This document shows, piece by piece, positions 42,071 to 52,727 of a stretch of DNA of 64,000 bases (position 1 is the stretch's first letter; every line of letters begins with the position of its first letter). The notes beneath the pieces were generated by a model. It was not told the DNA's origin. It was given only the letters and a program-made list of their open reading frames with translations, and searched no databases. The stretch comes from Avena insularis (lineage: Eukaryota > Streptophyta > Magnoliopsida > Poales > Poaceae): NCBI GenBank assembly GCA_023614405.1, contig CM042684.1:467923650-467987649 (forward strand). The letters run 5' to 3'. The position numbers and the translations under genes are program-made.

Positions 42071-44720
42071 GAGCCTGAGCACCACGAAGGGAGGGGGTAA
42101 ACGAGGGTCTTCAGGAAGAGAAAGTTAGCCCACGCCAACTTCTGGAAGGGAGGGGATCCAAGGGCAACGGAGAACACCGTCAACGATAAGGACAAGGACG
42201 CAAATCACGTCATCCATCACGATTGCCATCACACCCCTAATCATCATGGCGCTGCCAACACCCTCCATCATCACAACGATCTGTGCCACCACGGTCATCG
42301 CGGGAGACACGGTCACCACGGTCAGGAGAGCATCCACAGTCACCACATGGGCAGAGTCGCGGTTGTTGTCACGAGGCGGGTGGGTGGCGACATTGACGGA
42401 GGGGGTGAAGATGGTGTCTTGCCCTGTTTCTGAGAGCATCTCATGGCGAAGATCATGAGAACATATTTGATTAAAAAGACCATCAAGTGTGGTACCGGGG
42501 TTGCCGTTGAGGGAGGCCATGAGGGAGTTATAGCTGGCATCGAGACCGTTGAACATGTACCCAACCATTTTGTCTTGATCAACAGGTTCTCCCGTAGTAG
42601 CGAGTTCAAAGCCAAAGCCCTTCATCTTCGCAAAGAACTGCGTGACAGTCATCTCGTTCTTCCTGGTGTTGTTCAGCGCCCCACGGAGATGATTGATCTT
42701 CGCGCGAGAGTGGGAGGAGAACATGCTGGTGAGGATGGACCACACTGTAGCTGATGTTACACGCCTAATAACATGGGGTATGATTTACGACGAACATGAG
42801 TTCACGAGAGAGCCATGCCGCATAGGCAGGATTGGGGATTGTGATCATCTTGTGGTCACCATCTTCGGCTTCTAGGATCTTCGTCGGTGCGGCGTCAGTG
42901 CCATCGAGCAAGCCGAGAGCCTGAGCACCATGAAGGGAGGGGTAGACGAGGGTCTTCCGGAAGAGGAAGTTAACTCGCGTCATCTTCTAGGAGGGAGGGG
43001 ATCCAAGGGCAACAGAGAACACTTTCGATGATAAGGATGAGGACGCAAATCACGGCGTCCATCACGCCCCTGATCATCACGACACCGCCAACACCCTCCA
43101 TCATCACAACGATCCCCGCCACCACGGTCATCGCGGGAGACGTGGTCACCACAGTCAGGAGAGCGTTCATGGTCACCACATGGGCAAGAGTCGCGGTTGT
43201 TGTCACAAGACAGGCGGGTGGATACGTTGACAGAGGAGGTGAAGCCGGTGTCTTGCCCTGTTTCGTAGAGCATCTCGTGGCGAAGATCATGAGCACATAT
43301 TTGATTAAAAAGCTCATCAAGTGTGGTACCGGGGTTACCGTTGATAGAGGCCATGAGGGAGTTATAGCTGGCATCGATACCATTGAAGATGTACCCAACC
43401 ATTTTGTCTTCATCAACAGGTTCTCCCGCAGCAGCGAGTTTGGAGCCAAAGCCCTTCATCTTCGCAAAGAACTGCATGACAGTCATCTCGTTCTTCTTGG
43501 TGTTGTTCAGCGCCTTGCGGAGATGATTGATCTTCGTGCAGGAGTGGGAGGAGAATGTGCCGGTGATGACGGACCACACCGTAGCTGATGTTTCAGGCCC
43601 AACAACATGGGGTATGATTTACGACGACAAAGAGTTCACGAGAGAGCCATGCCGCATAGGCAGGGTTGGGGATTGTGATATTCTTGTGGTTGTCATCTTG
43701 GGCATCCAGTATCTTTGCCGGCGCGGCGTCGGTGCCATCGAGCAAGTCGAGAGCCTGAGCACCACGAAGGGAGGGGGTAGACGAGGATATTCCCAAAGAG
43801 GAAGTTCGCCCCCATCAGCTTCTAGGAGGGAGGGGATCCAAGGGCAGCGAAGAATGCTATCGACGATGAGGACGGGGACACAAATCACGGTGTCCATCGC
43901 GATTGCCATCATGCCCTCATGGTGCCGTCGACGCCCTCCATAATCACAACGATCCCCGCCACCACGGTCACTGTAGGAGACGCGGTCACCATGGTCACCA
44001 CATGGGCGAGAGTTGTGACTGTTGTCACGAGACAGGCGGGTGCGACGTTGATAGAGAAGGTGAAGCCGGTGTCTTGCCTTGTTTCTGAGAGCATCTCGTG
44101 GGGAAGATCATGAGCACAAATTTGATTAAAAAGGTCATCAAGTGTGGTATCGGGGTTGCCGTTGACGGAGGCCACGAGGGAGTTATAGCTGGCATCGAAA
44201 CCGTTGAGGCGTACCCAACCATTTTGTCTTCATGAACAGGTTCGCCCGCAGCAGCCGAGTTCGGAGCCAAAGCCCTTCATCTTCGCAAAGAACTGCGCGG
44301 CGGTCATCTCGTTCTTCTTGGTGTTGTTCAGCGCCTCGCAGAGAAGATTGATCTTCGTGCGAGAGTGGGAGGAGAAAGTTCTGGTGAGGATGGACCACAC
44401 CGCAGCTGATGTTTCAAGCCCAACAACATGGGGTATGATTTCCGGCGACAACGAGTTCATGAAAAATCTGAGCACTGTCTGGTCCCGCAATAGCCATGCC
44501 GCATAGGCAGGGTTGGGGATGGTGATCTTCTTGTGGTCGTCATCTTTAGCCTCCAAGGTCTTCGCCAGCGCAACGTCAGTGCCATCGAGCAAGCCGAGAG
44601 CCTGAGCACCACGAGTAGACGAGGGTCTTCTAGAAGAGGAAGTTAGCCCACGTCAGCTTCTAGGAGGGAAGGGATCCTAGGGCAACGGAGAACGCCGTCG
44701 ACGATGAGGACGAGGACGTC
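42071..44720 (-). pseudogene. Copia gag (UBN2 family), about three tandem copies
   Basis: Three units, 42071-42917, 42918-43748 and 43749-44596 (about 847, 831 and 848 bp), plus a partial start at 44597-44720. Each begins (on +) with 'gagcctgagcacca' and encodes the same gag region on the minus strand: 'LLDGTD', 'NPAYAAWL', 'SHSRTKINLL', 'EMTxxQFFAKMKGFG', 'YNSLMASxNGNPGTTLD' and 'ICxHDLRHEMLSETGQD'. This is the UBN2-type gag of plant copia elements. Every copy has its own frameshifts or stops, and none reaches a zinc knuckle. The last unit in transcription order runs directly into the RT linker at about 42070. Confidence 0.85.
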
Positions 44721-44850
44721 ATGGACACCAGGGAGGATCCGGTTGTAGTCTTGTTTCTTGTAGCGGCGACGGTGGCAAAAATGCGTAGGCGGCAGGATTT
44801 TTCTTGGCTTTGTGTGGATTGATTTTTGGTGGGTAGGTCATGGAAGAGGT

Positions 44851-44863
44851 TGCTCTGATACCA
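44851..44863 (-). other. Primer-binding site (initiator tRNA-Met type) of the copia element
   Basis: The minus strand reads TGGTATCAGAGCA directly after the LTR end, the standard plant copia site. Confidence 0.9.
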
Positions 44864-45459
44864 TGTCGAGCGATTAGGTTTGGGAGGAACTATGACTCCG
44901 TTAGGAGTATCGGCTGCATGTTGATATAGCTCGGAAGAGCCCCGAGCTTGGCGATTACAAAGGAGGCAGGTAGCAACCTATTACAAGGGATAAGATCCGA
45001 TCGCATGGACGTGGAGTACTACTCCATGGTCGGTGCACAACAGAAAACGTTACATACCATAATACAAATATTAAGTCTAAGGGCTCGTTTGAGTCAAAGG
45101 ATTTGTAAAACATAGGAATAGAAATAGTGCAGCAATAGAATGGCATGGCACTTGGAATCCTACAGGAATGAAAAATGCAGGAACCATTAAGATAAGTTGT
45201 TTGATTGCACCGCAGGAAAAACGTAGGAAATTTTATAGGTTTTAGGTACATGTCATAGTTATCATAGACACATAGAAATATTCCAAAAGGTCTCGCGTCT
45301 TGTTAGAAATCCTATAGGATTGTAGTGTAGAAAAGCAATGTATAGAAATTTTGTATGATTTATTCCTTTGAAACAAACACACTGTATTAAAAAAATTCGT
45401 ATGAATTAAAATCCTATAAAATTTATTTAAAAACCCTTTGAATCAAACAGGCCCTAACA
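44864..45459 (-). repeat. 5' LTR of the copia element, interrupted by a MITE
   Basis: It starts 'tgtcgagcgattagg' directly next to the primer-binding site and aligns with the left LTR up to 45080. Removing the MITE and one TAA restores the terminal '...aagtctaaca'. Confidence 0.8.
45081..45454. mobile_element. PIF/Harbinger (Tourist-like) MITE
   Basis: 374 bp with terminal inverted repeats 'gggctcgtttgagtcaaagg' and its near-complement 'cctttgaatcaaacaggccc'. It is flanked by the 3-bp duplication TAA (45078-45080 and 45455-45457). It is AT-rich inside and non-coding. Confidence 0.85.
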
Positions 45460-46620
45460 CTATCATCCCTAGGTAATGGAGGTGAAGAAGATCCAAACCC
45501 ATCGCTGTCCATACCATGAGATGTGATAAGCTGACAAAATAGAGCCCACCTGACTGAAAACGGGTTCCCACGAGCGCGCAAACAAAGTCGCTCGCTTTGA
45601 CTGACATTAGCTATATACACCACCACCAAACCAAAAGAGAGAGAGAAGCAGAGAACCACGTACGCCCACTCCGGATCCCATCTTTACAGCGATGATAATG
45701 ATGATGATGATTCAGCAGGAGAACACGCACGCCGGCGCCGGAAAATAATCCTGAATCAGCTGATTCCTGGCGATAACTAAAGAGACATGAGCCGGTGCAT
45801 GCACGCAGGGAGACGAGTGGCATAAATAAATTCCTCTGAAATGTTAGACGAATCAAAGAGGGAGGTGCAGAACGCTTGACCCCGGAAATGAAGACCGGAA
45901 CTTGGCTTGCCACGTACGGTCGGGCGGTCTCTCTCAGTCTCAGACAGCCACGCTCCTCCGGAGTCTGGACCACGGATGTTGTGATTAAACCATGGTGCGT
46001 GCAAGTGCAAGAGGCTCCGAGAAGTGGAGTGGAGTGCCAGTGCCTCTGCACGCACGCATTGCAACATCTCTGCTGGTGGTCCTCTGCTCTCCTTGCTGCG
46101 GATGCATACTCGTGTTAATCGCCAAGCAACCAGCCGTACAGGCCACTCCAGCAACCAAAGACACAACAGGAAAAGCTTAAGCCAGACGAGCAAAAAGAAA
46201 TAAAAAAATCCCCGCAAAAAAAAAAGAGAGGATTACTTACGCCCTCGAGTGAAAAGAACATGCACGCATGATGGCCTTTGCTCGTCGACGACGCAAAGCA
46301 AATCCATATCCGACTTTTTACCGGCATCTATCTATCTATCTATCCAGACTCCGGAGAGGTCGGTCCCGTGTAGGAGTACACCACAGTACCATACTACTGC
46401 TGGTGGTAGTAGTAGAATGCTTGTAGGTAAACACAGTAGTATTGCACACAACAAGCAGAAAGATTCAAAGCCGTACAGGTATACAATGTGTAGGTGAACG
46501 CACCGAGCGTACGCCGTACTTTGTGCGCGCCCGATATTTAAGTTGCGCTACGGGTGGGTGTGTGTATAGACAGGTAGCCGGAGTGGCGCCTGGGCAGCGA
46601 CTGCCGCGCCAAGTCGAACG
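45460..46620. other. Intergenic upstream of the EPFL gene
   Basis: No recognisable gene. Short open frames on both strands lack domains. Contains a (CTAT)n run at 46326-46345. The 3' part may hold the EPFL promoter. Confidence 0.4.
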
Positions 46621-46623
46621 GGT

Positions 46624-46631
46624 GTATATAT
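46624..46631 (+). promoter_or_regulatory. Likely TATA box of the EPFL gene
   Basis: 'tatatata' within 'gtgtatatatagcagtt'. A start site about 30 bp on would be near 46655, giving a leader of about 250 nt to the chosen ATG. Confidence 0.55.
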
Positions 46632-46660
46632 AGCAGTTACTCAGGGAGCTGGACTCGGAG

Positions 46661-46668
46661 ATGTGATG
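46661..46668 (+). promoter_or_regulatory. Start-stop motif ATGTGATG in the EPFL leader
   Basis: An ATG (46661) is followed at once by TGA, and the TGA overlaps a second ATG (46666) that is in frame with the EPFL coding region. If the start site lies upstream, this could affect translation. If it lies at about 46655, the leader before it is too short to matter much. Confidence 0.4.
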
Positions 46669-46908
46669 CGGCTTGCACAGTGCCGGCGAGCAGCAGCGGT
46701 CGGCACTCCCACAACCACCTCGGCATCGTCCCCCTGTCCTCTTCTTCCTCGCCTAGTTCTTCTGGCTTTGGGTTTTGGCCTTGGCCTTGGCCTTGCTTCT
46801 CCCTTCCCTTCCATCCATCCATCCACAGGCGGGGCAGTGCACACTCTCCACGCTCTCCGCGCACCAAGAAAAGGTAGCGGCTGGAGTGAAGAGCGGTTCC
46901 ATCTGGTA

Positions 46909-48299
46909 ATGCCGCCGCCGAGGGGGAGCCGGCCGGGGTACAGTGGCCGGTCGTCCATGCTAAGGCTGCTCGTCGTCGCCTCCCTCTGCTGCGGTTGCTT
47001 CGTCGTCGTCGCGCGCTGGGGCGATGGCGCGCTCGGCCGTTCAGGTATGTAAGCGCTGTGCTGAGCCGAGCTGAGCGAGGAGATGCTTGCTCTTGCGTTT
47101 TCTCGTGCAACTAGGAGTACTATCTTTCTTGTTTTTTGGTCTTCTTCCTTGCTTTCCTCAACTCGCTCTGACAGGCTGAGCTAGCACCTTAAATGGCCGG
47201 CTCAGCTTTCAGATCTGGGAGAGGACCGAGAACCTGTAGAGTTTCATGCTAAGCTAGACACTTTTGTAGACTGCTTTGTACTGCTTTCTCGAAAGGTGTT
47301 ATTTGAACCGTTCCACACACTCTCGCTCCGTTTTGTAGACTGTTTCCTTCGATATGCTACGATGGAGGATTGAGTTGTTGTTTACTCCTACTAACTGGTT
47401 CCAGTTTCCTCTCACTGGACAGATTCCGGGAGGATGGGCGCCGGAGCAGCGACCCATGCCGGTGATGATCTGGTGAGTTGCGACATCTATCTTCTTGTCC
47501 GTGTTCTTTGTGCTTAGTTGAGTTCTAGAGCTGCTTTTCCTTTCTAGCTTCCCCGTTCATGCATGTAAGCAAGCCACCCACCATGCATGTCTCACATCTA
47601 TGCATGCCAAGGCAACCAGAAGCAGAAGATGCCATGCTAGCTAGCTAGATACTGCAAGTTTTCAAGTTTGGCCTCGGACGATGCATCTGAACAACAAGCC
47701 AAATCACGCTTGATCGTGAGTTGCACGCGCCCTAATCCATCTATAGATGGAATCCTTCCTCGGCTAGCTAGCTAGGGCCGGCGCCGTCGTCGCGTCGCTC
47801 TCGCTGAGTCGTTGGTCCATCATGAACAAGGACTACCGGCCAGCTCACGACGGCGTACGGCGCACCTAGATTCCGACCGACAGGCCCTCCACGGCGGCGG
47901 GGCCCCGTGGCCCATCGCGGAGCTAGCGACCATACACATACGTGTCGCTGCCCGTACACCACCGCACGTCCGCGCGGACCACACACGCGCGCGCGCACGT
48001 ACGTGTCTGATTTTTTAGTTATTATACGCGCGGAGTAGGATATTCACTTGTGATTTACTCCTAACGAGCGGCTTTCGTTGGTGCTGCAGGACGACGATGT
48101 TGGCTACCACGGCGGCGCCGGGCGGCGTCTGTTGTCCGGCGGCCCCGGGTCGCACCCTCCGCGGTGCACGTCCAAGTGCGGCAGCTGCACCCCGTGCGCG
48201 CCCGTGCACGTGTCCGTGCCGCCGGGCGTGCTGGTCACCACGGAGTACTACCCGGTGGCGTGGCGCTGCAAGTGCCGCGACCGCCTCTACATGCCGTGA
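46909..48299 (+). CDS. EPIDERMAL PATTERNING FACTOR-like (EPFL) secreted peptide, three exons
   Basis: Exons are 46909-47044, 47423-47472 and 48090-48299, with GT/AG introns of 378 and 617 bp. Joined, they give 131 residues. Residues 17-35 form a hydrophobic secretion signal. The C-terminal EPFL domain (about 81-131) has six cysteines at 88, 92, 95, 98, 122 and 124, with 'PPRCTSKCGSCTPC', 'PVHVSVPPG' and the ending 'WRCKCRDRLYMP'. This ending and the TTEYYP motif fit the EPFL4/5/6 (CHALLAH-like) branch. An Arg-Arg at 74-75 before the domain could be a processing site. Family members are apoplastic peptides sensed by ERECTA-type receptor kinases, shaping stomata, inflorescence or awn growth; which role applies here is not shown. 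An in-frame upstream ATG at 46666 would add 81 residues; I prefer 46909 because the signal follows directly. Confidence 0.92.
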
Positions 48300-49238
48300 C
48301 GTGCCCTCCGGCGCCCGCTACATGCCGCGACCGGCCGCGCGCGGAACGGCCATGGCATCGTCTCACCGGCCACCGCGCCGGCCTGCCTACGTACGTATTC
48401 GCCGTACCGGGGCGTGTACCGTCAGCGGACATACATGACAGCGACAGACATGGGAGTGATGGACTGGCGCTTAGCCGCACGTGGTGGGCTACCGTGGCAG
48501 GGGCAGGGGCTGGGCCGGCGCCTGCTGCATGTGTAGCTGTGGACGGTGCACTGCTGCGGTGCACTGGACTACTGGAGTGCGGACGTGGTGTGGCAGAACC
48601 GGCTCCCTGGACTGGCCGGACCTGTCACGAGGCGGTGGCGCAGGCAGGGGAGAAAGCACCTCCTCTTGGCATGATTTTTTTTCTCTCACGAAACTCTTGG
48701 CATGAATTTCGTGCCTGTCATTAATTCTTGTGCAGTGAAATCTATACTAGTACTAGTATATGCTTTTCTTTTCTTCTTGGGACGTTTTTTCTCATATTTG
48801 GTGCGGTCGCCATCCACCCATCAACAGTTGTTTTTTTGGTTGCGACACGTCCATGACCGACTCTTCAACAGTGTACCTATTCTGCTGAGGATCCCACGTA
48901 CGTACTTGATGGGGAAGACGACGAGATTCAACGACAGCAAGATTGCACAGTGTTTTGCTAATTCGCCTCATTTTTCTCTTGTCTTTGCTGGTGCGAATAC
49001 TATGTGATGCATGCGCCCATGCTGAAGTTATCACGACACTAGCCGATCATGACAGCGCGTCATGGATGGTAGAATTTTTCACAAATATATATAACCAGAA
49101 ATATAAAGACCCACAAAAATACACTGTAAATGATTTGGTTGTTTATATCTTTCGGTGGTGTCAAATAGTACACAGTAGCAAGACAACGTAAAGAAACAAG
49201 GCTTTGGCAAGCCTGAATTTGATCAAGCTATCTATACC
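48300..49238. other. EPFL 3' flank and intergenic sequence
   Basis: GC-rich up to about 48660 (probably 3' UTR and flank), then AT-rich. No gene recognised. Confidence 0.4.
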
Positions 49239-49485
49239 TATACCTGGGCATGGGCAGCCCAGACCGGGAAAAGCCCGATGGGACGGGCTTTTCAGGCCCG
49301 TGGGCCGGACCTAGGCTGCAGAGCTGAGGCCCGACAGCCTCACGGGCCAGACTCGGGCCAGAGGAATGAGAAAAAAGTAAAGGGTCTGGCCCGAGGCCCG
49401 ATGGCCCGGAAAATTATGCGCATGGCGGGCTGGGCCAGGCACGGGCGGGCTTTGTCAGGCCCGGCCTGTAAAATGCCCAGGTATA
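49239..49485. mobile_element. GC-rich MITE-like element with terminal inverted repeats
   Basis: 247 bp between 'tatacctgggcatg' and its complement 'atgcccaggtata'. The inside is packed with 'ggcccg', 'gggccgg' and 'gggcgggc' words on both strands, able to fold into long stems. No ORF. The superfamily is unclear (hAT-like is possible) and the target duplication is ambiguous. Confidence 0.6.
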
Positions 49486-50156
49486 TCATACGCATCCGGA
49501 CGAATCCGTTAGTCAACAAACAAGAGTGAGTGTCTTTACAGGAGAAAACGGGAACCAACAAATTTAAGGACAAACGACCTATACGCATAGTATGAGCGGG
49601 GGATTCAATTTGGTTCGGCAGGTCATGAGCCGTCGGCCTGGGAGAAACAGTTACATGTAATCAAACATGAGGAACCAACTAGTTGTGTAAACTATCCAAA
49701 GTGATAAAACAGGTAAATACAAATCAAACACAAATGCGTCTCGTTTGGACTCGAAGAAAAACGTTTGAGTTTAAATACGACTGTGAGAAGCCCTCGTTAT
49801 CTCTTCTTTGGCCCTAACTGTCAATATTCCCCGTTATTGTTTTGCTGGCGTGGACTAGTTGACCCCGTCTGGACCAGGCCTTCTTCTCTCATCTTCCATC
49901 CTCTACCAAATTCCTAGCTCACCTCCAGCTCCTCTCTAAATCAGAGCTCGTCATGGCTCTTCTTGCCTCTCCAACATGGTCAGTCAGCCTCGCATGCCCC
50001 TAATCGACCTCGGCATCTCCTCTGTCATCGTCCCTATCACCAGATCGAACCTCAGCGTCTCTTCCCCGACATCTCTTCCCCAACATCTCTCCCCTCGCTG
50101 GTTCCTCTCCAACAGAGGAGCGGGGCCCACCAGGAGTTCTGCAGTGGCGACCAGCC
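49486..50156. other. Intergenic, no gene recognised
   Basis: No conserved coding sequence. The part from 49930 may be the 5' region of the following DUF4283-like ORF, since Ser/Pro-rich frames run into it, but no start can be defended. Confidence 0.35.
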
Positions 50157-50654
50157 TTGGGAGGTTGCGTTCTGTATCGCACCCTAGGCATGGTTGCCCT
50201 AGCAGCGAAGTTCGACGTCCGCGCTCTCATGGCCACCGTGCTTGGGACACGCCCCGACGTGTCGCCAGCCGACTTGCTAGCACCGTTCAGGTCTTGTTTT
50301 GGGATCAGGCGCAACGTTGTGAAGATTGAGTTATGCGCTCCGCCCTTCGATTTCTTTGCCAGGTTCGAGCACGGCTCATACTGCGAGCATGTTCTGCGAT
50401 CTTCTCGTTCATTCGATTGTTCTGGAGGGAAGGCATCGCGCCTGTGGGCGGTACGATCGCTTGGGCAACTACGTTTTTTCTCTAAACTCGGCTTCGACGG
50501 CCTACCTCTAGATGCTTGGGAACCGGAGGCCCTCAAACAGGTCGTCAATAGGCTCGGTGGCGAGATGGTGGAGACTATGCCACCGAGCGATAGATGGATC
50601 ATCGACGTAAAGACATGGCTGAAAGATCTTAGATTTTATCCCAAAGATGTATGA
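50157..50654 (+). CDS. DUF4283-like ORF fragment (retroelement-associated grass family)
   Basis: 165 residues. The part from about residue 25 has the DUF4283 layout: an RNP-like fold with 'GIRRNVVKIELCAPPFDFFARF' style strands, then 'KLGFDGLPLDAWEPEALKQ', 'VVNRLGGEMVE' and 'DRWIIDVKTWLKD'. In grasses these proteins are often the first ORF of LINE-like elements or their captured relatives. No zinc knuckle or RT follows, so it is a fragment or a short family member. The next 1.2 kb is LTR-like relic sequence, which may be why it stops here. Confidence 0.55.
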   Translation: MGGCVLYRTLGMVALAAKFDVRALMATVLGTRPDVSPADLLAPFRSCFGIRRNVVKIELCAPPFDFFARFEHGSYCEHVLRSSRSFDCSGGKASRLWAVRSLGQLRFFSKLGFDGLPLDAWEPEALKQVVNRLGGEMVETMPPSDRWIIDVKTWLKDLRFYPKDV

Positions 50655-51830
50655 GGTGGATGATGGGTCCATTGCATGGAAAAGTAAATTTTCCTATGAA
50701 ATAGTAAGAGGGAACCCCGCAAGATATAATCTACTAGATGCAAGTAACAAGTAGAATAGATATAATCTACTTACCATCGCAGAACACGAGCGGTTAACGA
50801 TCTAGAGATCATGGGTGTTGTAGTCATACATGCGCGTCAGTTCAAACCGATGTAGATCTTGAACTTCTAGATCCGTGTACCAAACGGACGGCACCTCTCG
50901 ACATCCACATGTTCCGCCTTCATGTCGTCTCCTCCTTCTTGATCCAACAAGTGAGGGAGAAGAGCTTCACAAGATCCCGGTAGCATAACGACGATGCCTG
51001 ATGTATGGTGGAGAAGATCTGTAGTGCTTCGTTAAGCATCTACGCTGGAGAGAGAGAGGAAGCCAACGGGTCAAGTGCAATGACCCAGCCCTCCCGTCCC
51101 ACTTATATAGGATTGAGGGGCTCACTTAGCCCCTCCTCCAAGCCCTAGGGTTGTCCAACAAAAGGGGGGCATTTTCCCCCAAAGTTAACTCCCTAATTTT
51201 ATGGGATTTGACCTTATCCCTTAGCCCCATGCACATGGGCCTCGGGGGGGGGGGGTGTGCTGGCCCATGTGGGTCTATACACTCCCTCGGGACATCTGGG
51301 ACGTCCAGGGCAGGTGGGCCCCACTATGGTGCCCCTTGGAACCTTCTAGAACCTCCGGTACAATGACTAAAAATCCTGAACTTTTTCGGTATCCCAAAAA
51401 ATACTTCCCATATACTTTTTATTTACCTCCAGACCATTCTAGAACTCCAAATCTCCATTCGTTCAAACCATCTATTATCTCAACGAAACCTAGCAATACT
51501 GAAATGTTAAGTCTATGACCCGGCGGGTTTGAGAACATACAGACATGATCGAGACACCTCTCCGATCAATAACCACCAGTAGGACCGGGATGCCCATGTT
51601 GGTTCCTACATATTTAACGAAGTTCTTTTGTTGGTTGAACCACTATGTGAAGGATTCAATTAATCCGGTATCTGATTCCCTTTGTTTCGTGATATATTAT
51701 TTGTCTGAGATTCGATCGTCGGTATCACTATACCTAGTTCAATCTTGTTACCAGGAAGTTCTCTTCACTCGTTCCGTGATGTAGGGTCCCCATGAATAAA
51801 ACCATTAGTGGGAGAATACTTATGTTGGTA
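50655..51830 (-). repeat. Degenerate Angela/BARE-like copia LTR relic
   Basis: Read on the minus strand, the right-hand part has the word order of BARE/Angela LTRs. On + it shows 'gagacacctctccgatcaat', 'gatgcccatgttggttccta' and 'gagattcgatcgtcggtatc'. The left part ('cttgaacttctagatccgtg') also occurs in such LTRs. The recognition is from memory of these repeats. Ends are eroded and no target duplication was found. A G13 run lies at about 51242-51254. Confidence 0.5.
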
Positions 51831-52727
51831 TTAATTAGGGATCATCTTATTTTATTACTACCGTTGTGTATCTATTACTAGCAATCAAACAAGATGCACA
51901 CAAATATTAAACATCACATGTAATCTAAATGTAATATGACATCATTATATTCGTGCTCCTTGATCTCCATGAGGTGCTCTGGTTTAACGTCAAATCCACG
52001 ACGCCACCGATCATGTCCTTCGTAAACCGGAGTCCCCTGGCATCGTCCTCCGCTACGCGTCGCTGCCCGCTCCTCACCTTGCACCAAAGTGGCAAGGGAT
52101 AGCTTGGCAGGCGCTGAAGTCATCCATGCTGCTTTTACACCAAAGGGCGTGGACCGGTTCCTCTTCACCAAGGTGGTCAGCGCTGTCCAGGCTCCTCCAG
52201 CCAGGTTTTGTCATCTTCCTCCCTTTTGCTACAAGATTACGAGTGTGCCACTAGGGCATGCTCCATGTATCCGATGTCTGGTGGGGACTGGGATAAGCCT
52301 GGAGTCCTCCCTCGCAAGGCGACCGCTGCAAGGAAGACTCGAGTTGAGGCTCCTAAGGGGCTGGTCACCTGGTGTCCACCTCATGGGGAAACACCGAGGA
52401 GCGCCTCAGCCTCTGGAAGGTGTGGTGGTTCAGGCGGTGCGCCCGATGACCGTAGGATCATGGTACCCCTAGTACCAGGACTACGATAGTATCCCCCGGG
52501 CGCTTGCGACGCATGTGTCCCTTCCTGTATAGGAAGGGGCAAGGGCCCAAATGATCGGTGGGTCTGGCCGCCGCCTCGTTCAACACTGCTCTGTCACCAC
52601 GGGCATCGTGGTCGTGCACGCGAAACGATGGCGTGCCCCTGGTCGTTAGATGCGACATGGCCTACTCTGCCTTGGAAGTTGCTCCCTAGGATTTGATAAC
52701 TCGTGGGGGAGACTGACAGTTGGTGCC
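51831..52727. other. Intergenic or unassigned repeat, no gene recognised
   Basis: No domain in any frame. Contains the inverted pair 'gtgtcccttcctgtat' / 'ataggaagggg' near 52520-52545. The last five bases are the left target duplication of the solo LTR. Confidence 0.4.

Larger units (their letters stand above)
39999..45459 (-). mobile_element. Damaged Ty1-copia LTR retrotransposon with amplified gag
   Basis: Short LTRs lie at 39999-40199 and 44864-45459 (the latter split by a MITE). They share 'gggaggaac.atgactccgttag', 'gagccccgagcttggcgat' and 'cataccataatacaaatat'. On the minus strand the right LTR is followed by a tRNA-Met type primer-binding site (44851-44863). A purine tract 'attaaggggg' (40204-40213) precedes the left LTR. 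Gag is present in about three tandem copies. RT and RNase H follow, but the gag zinc finger, protease and integrase are missing. I could not find a matching target duplication, so the outer ends are approximate. Confidence 0.85.

Noticed and set aside
42170..44600. Plus-strand open frames rich in 'TVTTVR' and 'HRRGH' as genes
   Set aside because: They are complements of the low-complexity gag region and repeat with the 840-bp unit.
46666..46908. Upstream ATG as the real start of the EPFL protein
   Set aside because: It would bury the signal peptide 80 residues inside the protein. Kept as an alternative in the findings only.
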